A stretch of DNA of 64,000 bases, taken from positions 40,742,426 to 40,806,425 of the forward strand of contig CP154955.1 in assembly GCA_039621445.1 (NCBI GenBank), in the 5' to 3' direction. Below are positions 21,637 through 32,131 of the stretch, piece after piece; the first letter of the stretch is position 1, and each line of letters starts with the position of its first letter. Origin of the DNA: Euglena gracilis. Its lineage: Eukaryota; Euglenida; Euglenophyceae; Euglenales. The notes under the pieces were generated by a model that saw nothing but the letters and a program-made list of their open reading frames with translations, was not told the origin of the DNA and searched no databases. Made by a program: the position numbers and the translations under genes.

Positions 21637-24172
21637 ATGAATCTGGAGGAGATGGGTGCCGGGGATGAAGTCCTGGTGCAAGACCAGCCAATGGAGGAAG
21701 AGTATCCGGGGGTGCCAGAGGAGGTGGCGGTGTGGCTGACGAGCCGCATTGATGTTGTGGGCGCACAAGTCCGCAGCGTGGAGGCGAGTCTCGGGCAGGT
21801 GTTGGCCCAGCTCGACCTCCTGGGAAAACACACCCGGGAGATGTGGGATGACTGGCCCACCGCGGCGCTGGAGGAGATGGACAAGGAGATCAAGGCCACG
21901 AAGGAGGCGTCCACGGCGGCCTATCGGCAAGTGGCAGAGGGGCAAGGCAAGGTCATCGCGCAGTTCATGACACCATCCAAGCCCAGCACGGACGGCTTGA
22001 GGGCCAGGTGGCGCAATCAAAGGTGGCACCCCGAAAGGCGGCGGATGAGGCGGCCCAAGCAATCGCTGCCGTGCATGCTGAGCACCGATGCCGCGAGGCA
22101 GTGGTGCAAGGCCTGACGGCAATGGTGCGTGCCGCATCGGCGAGGGTGCAACCCGGGTGGTGGAGCAGGAAACGGCAGTGGAGGTGGCCCGTCTCCGCGG
22201 GACCATGGTGACGCGTGAGGAGCTCGCCAGAGCGGTGCGCCAGATGGAGGAGCGACTACAGAGGATGCAGCTCAACTCCAAGACCGAGATCCCGGCGTTG
22301 CAGGTGCAGTATTTCAATACGCTGGCCGACCGCATTTCCGTGGGGTTGGAGGGCAAGTACAGGGCGTACTTGGAGAAGGCCCTCCGGGAGGTGGACCAAG
22401 TGGTGACGGCGCTGTTCTGGGAGATACAGATGGCGAATGAATAGATCAAACAGTGGTCTGTCAAGGTGTGCGGTCTCCGCCCAGCTGTGGGACCCCCGGT
22501 GATCGAGGCGGGTCAGACCACCCCGCCAACCTGTGGGCAGCCGATCCCTACCAGTCCGTGGCCCAGCCTGTATCGGCGGGGGCGGCCCGTTCCCCGGCTG
22601 AGCGGTCCTCATCGTCAATCACTGCGCGCCTGTGCAGGGAAGGGATCTCCACGCCGCAATCCGCGTATGCATTCCGCCGGCGACCAAGCAACGCAGTCAT
22701 CCGAGCGGAGCCGCTGTCTGTGTCCCAGCGCGAACCGTCGTCCTGCGCGGTCCAACGTGCACCGTTCCATCCTCAGCCGTCCCACACGCAATTGCAGCAG
22801 TCTGCGTTGTCGTCGCATCCGTCTTCACCGGCACCGCGTCCCCCCAGCACCGCCGCATCGCACCGAGCAGCGCAGCATCCGACATCACACCCGCAGGCCG
22901 CAACCGCCGCCATGCCCAAGCCGCCAGCACCGGTTCCGGTGCCAGTGGCTGCCGCCTTATCTGTCCGAGTCCAAGTCCGACACGTCTCCCAAGTCTCTGT
23001 ACCCGTGTCAAGTCAGCCGCTTCGTGCCGAGGGCACCGAACCGCAGTGTGCCGAATGCACGGTGTACCAGCAAGCCGTCCACCCCAATCCAGCACATGCG
23101 ATGCATCAGACACCCGCGCTGGCGTCTGCCAGCGGAATGTCTCATCAGCCAGCCATGCAGCCATCAGCCCACACTGCCGGCGGGGCCCTGCCGGTGGTGA
23201 AGTCCGCGGTGCTGGCTGCGAATGTGGCTACACCGGCGGACACAGCCAACCGGCCCGCGTCGCAGCTCCACCGGAGCTGCGGCTCGTGCGATCCCGCCCG
23301 GTGCCGGCGAATGCACCGCCGATGCTCCTCATGCGTGCGGGGGCGAGTGTGCCCGCACCCGTGAGGAGAACCGCTATCCGAGAAGTCCAAGCGACCACCC
23401 TGCCGCTGGGGGCCCCCCAGCTGCAGATACTGCCACCGCACCTCCCGGATGCGTTCGGGGGGAGTCATCCGGGCCGGTTCTTGCGTAACGCCGAGGACTG
23501 GCCCCAATGGAGGCGGCAGTGGCTCCCCTACCTCCGCCAGGTGGAGGGGATGGTCTCCTTCCTCAGCGAGGCGCAGCGGGTAGCGCTGCTGCGGAGTACG
23601 GTGGACGAGGCGACGGCGTTGCACATCGACCGGATGGTGGAGAACCTACCCCGAGATGCCGTTCGAGGAGCTGTTGGCGAGGCTGGACCTGGAGCTGGGT
23701 GGAGACGACCGAGAAGCACTACGAAGGAAGCTCCTTCACCTCCAGGTGGTGACACGGGTCAAGCTGACGGAGCGCGAGTGGTGGGAGTACTTCGCCAACG
23801 CCAAGGCGCTCGCGATTCAGATCGGTGACATGACGGACGTTGAGCTAGCCCGCCTAGTGGTGGACAAGCTGGGCCAGCCATGGAGGAAGCGGCTGGCCCA
23901 TGAAGAGGGTCGGGGCTGTGACCACGCGGCGCTGGTCCTGGAAGGCCTACCGTAGGATATGACGGCGGCGGAGGCGACGGAGATGGTGGTTGAGGAGACG
24001 GGCGGTGTACCGAAGATAGTGGTACGCCAAGGCAGAACGATCAAGGTCGTCCCTGCGGATGATGATCACTGGGCGGCCATCCAGGAGGTATACGACCCGC
24101 AGAAGCTCTCTGGTGGAGCCATCGTCCGGGTGGCACCGGACAACGGCGGAGTTCACCGCCACCCAAGCCAAC
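21637..24172 (+). pseudogene. Gag-like region of another Ty3-like element, truncated by the chromovirus
   Basis: Three or more frames give an acidic coiled-coil N-terminus (MNLEEMGAGDEVLVQDQPME at 21637; EELARAVRQMEERLQRMQLN at ~22215-22275), then a proline/serine-rich middle (22450-23350). A capsid-like part follows: FLRNAEDWPQWRRQWLPYLR at ~23480-23540, EELLARLDLELGGDDREALR at ~23660-23720, and TDVELARLVVDKLGQPWRKR at ~23835-23895. No zinc knuckle or pol follows, because the chromovirus 5' LTR begins at 24173. GC content and codon use (G/C-ending) differ clearly from the AT-richer neighbours, so this is a different family. Confidence 0.6.
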
Positions 24173-25194
24173 TGTTGGCTGTTTGGACAGCCACGCTCCG
24201 GCCTTGAAGTGGCTCCGGAAATGAAAGTTGGGAAATGGCTGAGTGACGCCATAAATTGGATAACTTTGGATAGCGCTTTGGAAGGCGCATCCAATGATAT
24301 GTGGGGCTGGCAGTGTAATTGTAGTTTTCCAGGTGCCATCCGCCAGATTTCTTTCCAAAGTAAGAGATCCCAACTGGGTAAGCAATGAGCCTGTGGACGC
24401 GCGGACCAAATCCCTCCTCAATTGCAAGGGAGACCAGCACACAAACATACAGAAATGGACTCAGGGTATATAGTTCAGCCATAGACCCTGGTCATGAGGG
24501 TTGGGATTTTGCCCAAAGGTGACTGTGGATGATCAAAGGGTTGGACAGAGGGGCCACAGGGTCTAGAGGTTCAAGGCCTCTAGACTAGCTAATTCCTCAC
24601 AAACACCACCTGAAGGCCTCCAGTGTTGCTGGGAGTCCTGAAGGGAGGTTTTGAGGGGAGATTTTGGACGTCCACAGGGTGTATACCTGTGGATTGTTCA
24701 GAAACTCACCCCGGAAAGCACAAGGGTGGTTTTGAGGGGAGCTTTTGGACGTCCACAGGGTTTAGACCTGTGGATTGTTCAGAAACTCGCCCTGAAAAGC
24801 AAATGGAGGCTAGGCTGCCTCCTCCATACCCTAAATGTGACCATTTTGCAGAATGGTTGCATGAGATGAGGTGGAAAATGCTTTGCGTTTTTGCAGGTTC
24901 AATTTTCAAATGGGGCAAGTATCTGCAAGGAATTACTGGACCCGAAGTCCAGTGGACAGGATTTCGAGTGCTTGCAAGAGTCATGGGACCCAAAAGGTGG
25001 TGAATCAATTCAAATTGCAGTGCTGCTCTCTGCCCGTATGGAAGCACGGACCAAGGAGCCTAAGGAGCCTGCCAGTCGGATGGCTGGTCCAAAACTCCTT
25101 ACTGAGGTGTGGGGAAGGTAACAATCCACTTTCAGATGGGACTGTCAGAATATTTTCATCTTTCCCTGACCCAATGGTGAGGTTTGCAGCCGTG

Positions 25195-27100
25195 GGCAGG
25201 GGGGGGAGCCTTGGGGTGTTTCCTCCCCTGCACCCCAAGTTCCGGATGTGTTTGGACCTGAACGGGGGGGTGCAGCCCTGGGGTATTTCTTCCCATGGTC
25301 CCCCGTTTCTGGATGGGTTCTGGTCAGAACGGGGGGGATCAGATTATTTTTGTTTGCGAACCCCGGTCCCCAACCTGAGCATGATTTTGCAGAATCGTGC
25401 TGGGGGGGGGGGGTGATTGAGGGTTATTTATGATCCTGCGACGAAAGTTGGTTGTGCCTTTTGGGAATACACTCAGGGTTCGGAGAATTATTTTCTGCCA
25501 GTGGTGATCGTTGTCAAGCCTGGGTAACGTTCGCATGGTTACTGGGCCAGCGACCGTTGGAAGCAACGGACAGCCGGGGTATGCGGCAGAGAAACGGGCG
25601 TGGCCCAGGTTTTGCAGCAGGCTCCACAGCTTTCTGCGGCCGTGGACCCAGCCCTGGCTGGACCATGACCCCAATGCCAGAAGGAGTGCCCAATTTTATG
25701 TCGGAGATTTTTGAATTTCTTCCCCCATCAGGTTACGGCTGTCAGCCAACACCTGGGGGGGGAGGGGTAAAAAACCCTGAATTAAGGCTGTTTCGTGCCG
25801 AATGCAGGTTTGATAGACCAGACATTTTTTCCCAACCCTGAAATATGGCTGGCCGGCCGAATTCAGGGGGGGGAACAACATTAAATCACACCCACCACAG
25901 ATTTACGGCCGTAGACCGATAATCTGGGTTTTAGGGGGCAGAAAGAATGGTTATTTTTTCCTCCTCCTCCTGAAACCTGGGCTGGTGGTCAGGTCGGGGG
26001 GGGGGGATTTCAATCCCTCCCCAGCAGAAGCGCGGCTGGAAGTATGCCAAATTCTGGGCGGGGGGGGTGCAGGAGGCCAGACCTTTTTTATACTCTTTTC
26101 TTTATGACCCGGGCTGACCGATTTCAGGTCGGGGGGGGGATGCCAATCCCTCCCCAGCAGAAATGCGGCTAGAAGTATGCCAAATTCTGGGCTGGGGGGG
26201 ACAGCCGGTCAGACTCTTCCTTTTTAAAACTCTTTCGCACTGACCTGGGCTGGCCGAGACCGAAGGCAGGTCGGGGGGGGTCAGCCTGGGCAGACCTTTA
26301 TAAAACTCGTTTCCCCCTGACCTGGGCTGGCGAAGGCCGAAGGCAGGTTCGGGGGGGGTCAGGCTGGGCAGAATTTTAAGAACTCCTTTCCCCTGACCTG
26401 GGCTGGCCGAGGGCCAAAGGCAGGTCGGGGGGGGGGTAGGCTGGGCAGATTTTTTATGCTCTTTTCCCCCTGACATGGGCTGGCTGATGGCAGGTCGTGG
26501 GGGGGGGGTTCTGGCTGAGCAGCAGAAAGTACAGCTTTTTTTCGACCCAGACAGTTGAGTTTCCAACAGGCTGACCCTGGTCGTCATGGAGCCAATGGCG
26601 GATGTCATCTCCAGCCATCTGGCATGTTCAAATGGGCCAGGTGAAGCTGTTTGAATGGATTCTTTTTGCAGTTCACCCAGCAGATTGGGATTCATTTGGG
26701 TTGTTTCGTCCATTCTGTGACCCGGGTTGCTGACCTCCAGGTTCAGGCGTTCAGTAGCACCGGAATAAGTGTATGTTGTTGTTGCCTGCACAGTTAATTA
26801 TGTGCCTCCACCAGGTTTTTGGTTTTGCAGAACCGAAGGCCCTTGGGGGGGAGGGCATTTTTATCTCTCCAAGCCGATATCAGGCTGAAAGGATGCCAAT
26901 TTCTGGACTGGGGGGGGGCAGCATTTTCATTCTCTTCCAGCGGAAATATGGCCAAAAGGAAGCCAATTTCTGGGCTGGGGGGGGGCAGCATTTTTCTCTC
27001 TCCCACCGGAAATCTGGCCGGAAGGAAGCCAATTTCTGGGATTGGGGGGGCAGCACGTTTGGTCTCTTTTCCTCCCCGAAACTGGGGCAGGTCGGGGGGG
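25195..27100 (+). repeat. G-run tandem arrays inside the LTR
   Basis: There are three ~65-bp units around CCCGTTTCTGGATG...ACGGGGGG (25195-25345). About six ~100-bp units follow around CTGACCTGGGCTGGC...CAGGTCGGGGGG (25970-26510), then three to four ~70-bp units around AAGCCAATTTCTGGG(C)TGGGGGGGGCAGCA (26860-27060). The minus strand of the arrays is read as proline-rich frames, which I regard as artefacts of unit lengths near a multiple of three. Confidence 0.8.
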
Positions 27101-27149
27101 GAGCAAAAACACCCAGAACCACAGATTAGGGCTGTTGCTAGTGCATTTA

Positions 27150-27488
27150 TATCTCCACCAGGTGTAGGGGGGGGCCCATTCTGGCCCCCACTTTGTCTTT
27201 GCCATTGGCAGATCTGACATTTGCAGGTTTTTCTGTAGCAATTCTTGTACTCCCCAGCCAGCATGAATCCTTCCCTTTCAGCTACCTTCAGCGCCCAGGG
27301 GCCACAGACATTTGTAGGGTCTTTCCCCAGGTACTTGATACACTGCCTCAAATTTTCCTTTTCAATCTGCTCCTCCCTGCGCCTTGATTCCTCCATCAGC
27401 CAATTCATTGCGCCAAACCTTCCCAAACCCACAGCAAGAAACAAACCAGAAGTCAAAGCCCCAAAGGGTTCATACTGCTTGCCACCTG
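27150..27488 (-). CDS. Possible captured exon or ORF fragment within the LTR
   Basis: The minus frame between a stop at ~27489 and the G-run array reads GKQYEPFGALTSGLFLAVGL, then MNWLMEESRRREEQIEKENL, then CYRKTCKCQICQW. The composition is unlike the surrounding array. The preceding TTTGTGCAG could be a splice acceptor. No family is recognised. It may be a host exon captured by the LTR or chance. Confidence 0.25.
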
Positions 27489-28721
27489 CACAAAGTTACA
27501 GATGACAGATTGTGGAATGTACAATTTAGGAATCTCTGGCCTGGCTCTGCTTAATTCTGCTGCACATCTGGGAGCGAATCCCACACAGGTTTACGGTTGT
27601 ACCGAACCAAAAACCCTGGGGGGGTGGCAGGAATTTAAACGATCAGCATGAGAACGGCCGTGGCTGTGGCAGTGACAGTTTCTTTTCTCAGTTTGTTTTC
27701 CCAGTTTTTTTTCAGGCTTTTTTTGGTTTGTTTGTGCAGAATTTACAGATTCTTAACATCAAAAATTAAGAAATTCAGAGTTACTCGCCGGGGTTTTTTC
27801 TCCTGTTTTCAGACAGGGAACAGAGCCAAAACTTTGGGAAGAGACTTTGAAGATTTTCCACAGTCGGTTGGCACAAAAATATCCCTCCTCTCAACCGTTT
27901 CTGGCTGGGTAAGACCTCAACGATGGGGGGGGGGGCTGTGCGAGGAAATATTTTCCCAGAATATTTCAGCCCAAAACACAAACACCCCAGCCCGTTCGGT
28001 GACAAGAGCTCAGAACCGGGGACGGGGGCAGAGAATGGGTTCCGCACAGAATTAGTTCCATTCTCCAACCTGATTTTTGGCTGTTATAGCCGAAATTGGG
28101 GTGGGGGGGTCAGAATGAATTAATTGCCCCCTGATTTAGGCTACTTCGGAGCCGAAGTGGGGGGGGCAGAATGCAGAATTTAAAAAGTACGTTGTCCCCT
28201 GCAGGGTCTTCCCATTCTTTCTATATTCTGCTGCGACTTCCATCTCTCAATTGTCTAATCCATTCTTGCACAAACTCAAGTGTAGTTGCAGAAATTCAAT
28301 TGTTTCATTTGTGCTGCAATTCAATTTTTGCAAGTGGAGCGAGCGGTGTGACACGCACAAGCATGCACACAGCGGGGAATCGGGGAGGGGAAAAGCAAGT
28401 AGGGAGTCCACGGACCAAGGTTTGAGAAATTCCAGGTTTAACCCCGTTCCCAGTAACAGCCCAAAACACTCCAGGGGGTGCACCTGAGCCTACCCACCCC
28501 CTGCATTCGGTGTGTCCGGTTTCCCTCGAGTGGGCCGGGCAGGGTGGGGCGTGTGCTGAGACCACGTGAACGGGAGCCCTCCGGGTTGCGGTGGGGGGGG
28601 GGGACAGTCCCCGGGGGGGATCAGAGGAAAACCTGCCGACGCACCCAGGAGTGACTGACGGCCACGGAACTTTCGAAAATCGATCCTACGCCGGGGACCC
28701 CGAGGACGGGTTCCGCGGACA

Positions 28722-28733
28722 TGGTCGCAGAGG
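28722..28733 (+). other. Primer-binding site of the chromovirus
   Basis: TGGTCGCAGAGG follows the LTR end CA directly. It differs from the LARD-like element's site by one base and resembles initiator tRNA-Met sites. Confidence 0.75.
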
Positions 28734-28739
28734 TTTGTC

Positions 28740-31033
28740 AGCTGATCATGTTGTCAGTCGTGAGCAGTTTGAAAATGCAGCGACTTTTGAGAAATATCAG
28801 GAAATTTCCCCCAAGCTTCAGATGGGTGGCAATGCTTCTCACGCCATTTCAGATTTGGCACATACTTCAAATGAAAACCTGAGTGCACTAGTGTACTTTC
28901 CCAGCCGGCTCCTGAAGAATTTACTTTCGGCAGGACACCAGGATTTTTCAGGAATTCTGGCCCAGATTTTTCTGGGGATGGGGATATTCAATTTTCTGAT
29001 TTGGTATCTCCCAGTGGCCCCAGAAATCTAGAATTTACAAACCAGTCCACCGATATTCAGCAAATTGAGTGGAACCCGGTTACAACTTCAGATTCAACAC
29101 CAGCATTTTTGCAGATTGCTGGAAACCCTGATTTGTCACCAATGTGTTTTCCTGGGACAGCGATTGTAAATTTTGACGGGGATCAGACCTTCAGTGGGGT
29201 AGCAGCACCCACTGGAGGGCTGGGTTTTGTGGACTCCCGTACACACTTTCAGCCCAGTGAAAATCTTGCTTTACTCCCTGTCCCCCTGCCCCATCCTCTA
29301 CATCGTCCCTCTTTAGCGGGTGCAACCATGGGGGAGGTCCAGGGGGGTTCCCAAGGGAATGAGCTAACGTATCCAAGCCCAAGTTCCCTTGGATGTGTTT
29401 TTAACAGAGGAGGGTGAGAGATATCCACGGGGGGTGGTAAAGGCACGGGTGCAAGAGTGCCAGAAGGGTTTACACCTATGGGGTGAGCCTTTGGAAGACC
29501 CGATGAAGGGCTCCCCACCAACCCCCTAATTCGTGGGAGGGGCACACCCCCATCTGATGAATAAGTGATGGAGGTGAAAAGACCCCACCAAGATCTTGGG
29601 GTGGGTGATGCTCAGAAAGATGGGCAAACTGACATTTTTCTGAACAATGATTCTGAACATCCAGCCCAGACCCAAACGGATTGTGGGGAGGAGGGCCCGG
29701 CTTCCCCATACCCATTTTGGGAGGAAGAAAATGAACGGTGGGAGTTGTGGGCCCAGGGACTGTCAACTCAGCTCATATCAAATGAATGCCAGAGTTTCGA
29801 GTATGGAGGAGCAAGTGGTTCTGCGTGATGCACAGCCACTTGCTGCCCACATTGAAAAGTCTTTGGATGAGACGAGGGCACAAGTAGTGGAACACCTGGT
29901 TTCGGAGGGCATCAAATTATCAAACGCATTGGACCAAAAGGCCGAGCAGATTTTGCTCCAATGCAAAAGTAAGGTCGATCAACATATGCTGGAATTTTCT
30001 GCACGGCAGCAGGACCATATTTCCAATTTTGTTCAGCGGGCCATTGCTGAACTCCAAATCAAAATGATTTGTGTCAGAAAATAACTTGGTGCAACAGTTC
30101 TAAAGGAATTATCGAAAGGAGAGACAGAAAAATGAGAATTTGGAGAGGGGACTGCAAGAAATCCAAAAAGAGGTGAAGCATTTTCAAAAGGAGCAAAAGA
30201 AGGATATCAGATTGCTCCATGAAAAGCAGAATCAACAAGTCCTGACACTGGGTCAGAAATTTACGGTGCTTACCCAGAGACAGGATGCGTTGAAACAACA
30301 AATGTATGGCAGGGTCCTGCGGAATGAAGCTGTGTAGTCACAGGTCCAGCATAGTTTGATGCAAAGTATTGCTGGGGGGCAGCAATCGGCAGAAAAGGGG
30401 ATCCATGATTTGGAGGGTGCTATGCGGGTTTTTTCGCTGGGACTCCAGTCATGCCCAACCAAAACACAAATTCTGCAGGGGGAAGTTCAAAATGTTGAGA
30501 GAGGGGTTCGGTCTGCTTTGGGGCAAGTGGCCAACCAGTTTTCGTCGTCAGAATTTTCAGCAGCCAGAACAACCGATAAACTCCTCCAGGTTGAAAGAGA
30601 CCTAAAGGAGAAATCGTCATCTTCCACAGTCGCAGTCCCAGCACCGGTGGTAGTGCCTGTGACTGTGAATGTGGAAATAGTGATAGCGATGCAGAAACCG
30701 GCTGACCTTGTGCAGCCTGTTCCTGCACGAGCCAACCCTGAGATTGGTTTTGTTTTGGAACCACTAGATGACGGTCCAAGCCCATTGTTTTCAGGATCTT
30801 TGCCTTCATTGCAAAGGAGGAATCAAGGTCCCACTTATTTCATTCGACCAGTTTCTGTGGGGGGTGGAACAGGGGGTCAGCACCATCCGGTTTTACCCCT
30901 GGGGGGTGACCTGGTGGTGTCAGAAATTGCCAGGTCGATTAGACCTCCCCGATTCGACGATAGGTCTCCTGATTGGCAGAATTTTGAGGCAGATTGGGAA
31001 ATGTATTGGCAGGCCATTTCCCTGGGGAGGTAA
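28740..31033 (+). pseudogene. Gag N-terminal and coiled-coil region of the chromovirus, frameshifted
   Basis: The coding reading moves between frames. It begins with an acidic/serine-rich part (LEFTNQSTDIQQIEWNPVTT near 29030) and a segment ending FWEEENERWELWAQGLS near 29760. Coiled coils follow (EKSLDETRAQVVEHLVSEGI at ~29850; ERGLQEIQKEVKHFQKEQKK at ~30145; FSAARTTDKLLQVERDLKEK at ~30555-30610). A proline/valine-rich linker leads to RPPRFDDRSPDWQNFEADWE at ~30945-31005, the entry to the capsid domain. Single stops at 30082, 30336 and 31030 interrupt an otherwise continuous reading. Gag would form the particle and bind element RNA. Confidence 0.65.
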
Positions 31034-31045
31034 TACGGGGAGGCA

Positions 31046-32131
31046 ATGAAGCTGCAGATTTTCGAAACCTGTTTGTGTGACAATATCAAACAAGAAATTA
31101 AATTTCTGCAACGTTCAGGTGCAAAGCCTGGGTTCACGCCGGTTTTTGTGCGGGTCAAGGCGAGATATGCACCTGAAAATAACTTTGAGGCTAGGGGGAC
31201 TTGGTATAACACTTCGTTGAAGACCTCTGGAAAGACAACCCGGGCAGATTGTAATGATTTTTGGGTGAGGTTTATGTCAGCCCAACTCAGCGTGAAGGAT
31301 ACATCTGCCGAGGAAGCAATTCGGTTGCTCCTCAACAGAGTTCCTGAATTTATATCGAAATGGATTACAGAGGATTCTTGCATTAAAACACAGAAAAATC
31401 CCTGTGTCAGGATGTTTGCCCCACGTGATTTGTCAGATCAGGTGTTGAGGAACACAATTATCAGTTTGGTTGGCACTCCCCCCAAGGCAGTGAAATCCAT
31501 GGGAGGGGGAGAGTACGTTGTGGCTTTTTGACTCCAGGACCCCCATGGAAAGGGTGATCAAATTTTAATCGGCGGTGGATTGCCAATTACCCCACACCCC
31601 TGCAGATCGAAGGAATAGAGTGGAAAATCACCCTGGATGAAATTTTCAGGCTTGTGGATGACAAATTGTGGATCCGCGAAAGACAGGATAAGGACCTGAA
31701 TTTCAACGACCACAAGCCCCAGTACCAAAACCACACGCTTTTCTCCCAAAAATCTCACCATCTAGCAGGGTGAAACTGAAATGGAAGGGGAGAATCTCAA
31801 GGTGGCAGCAAAACGTGAATCGGCGAAGAAAGTTGACCGGGTTCAACAGCCAGCCCAGCCAGCGCAACAACAGGTGCAGCCAAGTGAAGCTCCACCTCAG
31901 CTGCGGCCCACCCAGCTAAATTGGCAACCCCCACCTGCAAACCTTCAATCAGGTTGTTACTACTGTGGTGCCCCGTGTCACTTCAAAAGGGAATGCCCAG
32001 AATACAATGCACTCTTTTGCTCTGGGAAGGGGAGCAAGGGAGGCAAGGGCAAAGGCCTTCCAGATTTGGGGGAAAGGGAAAGACAAAGGGAAAGTGCCAC
32101 ACGCCTCTCCTCACCAGGCAGTGCAGGGTGA
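31046..32131 (+). pseudogene. Gag capsid and CCHC zinc-knuckle region
   Basis: 31046-31530 reads a capsid-like protein (KLQIFETCLCDNIKQEIKFL; DCNDFWVRFMSAQLSVKDTS; EEAIRLLLNRVPEFISKW). After a frame change the reading continues (WIANYPTPLQIEGIEWKITL) to about 31760. 31781-32131 carries a glutamine/proline-rich linker and CYYCGAPCHFKREC, a C-x2-C-x4-H-x4-C zinc knuckle at about 31955-31998, followed by glycine/lysine repeats. The zinc knuckle is the RNA-binding nucleocapsid signature. The DNMT frame overlaps its end in another phase, suggesting frameshift expression or decay. Confidence 0.8.

Larger units (their letters stand above)
24173..28721 (+). repeat. 5' LTR of the chromovirus, about 4.55 kb
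   Basis: Starts TGTTGGCTGTTTGGACAGCC, a hairpin-forming head like that of other LTRs here, directly after CAAC. It ends GGTTCCGCGGACA directly before the primer-binding site. The first 2.9 kb is matched piecewise by 41677-52782. The LTR contains ~100-bp and ~70-bp G-run tandem arrays. This is unusually long for a Ty3-type LTR. Confidence 0.78.

Noticed and set aside
22453-23364. 303-codon and 244-codon overlapping plus frames, serine/proline/arginine-rich
   Set aside because: Two or three frames are open simultaneously because of GC-rich composition; only the short capsid-like parts downstream show protein-like signal, so these were kept only as part of the gag-like region.
25970-27130. Long proline-rich frames on the minus strand (and plus-strand counterparts) across the G-run arrays; same at 48990-49530 and 52540-52900
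   Set aside because: They follow tandem units and C runs that read as poly-Pro or Gly; frame openness is explained by composition and unit length, and no motif is present.
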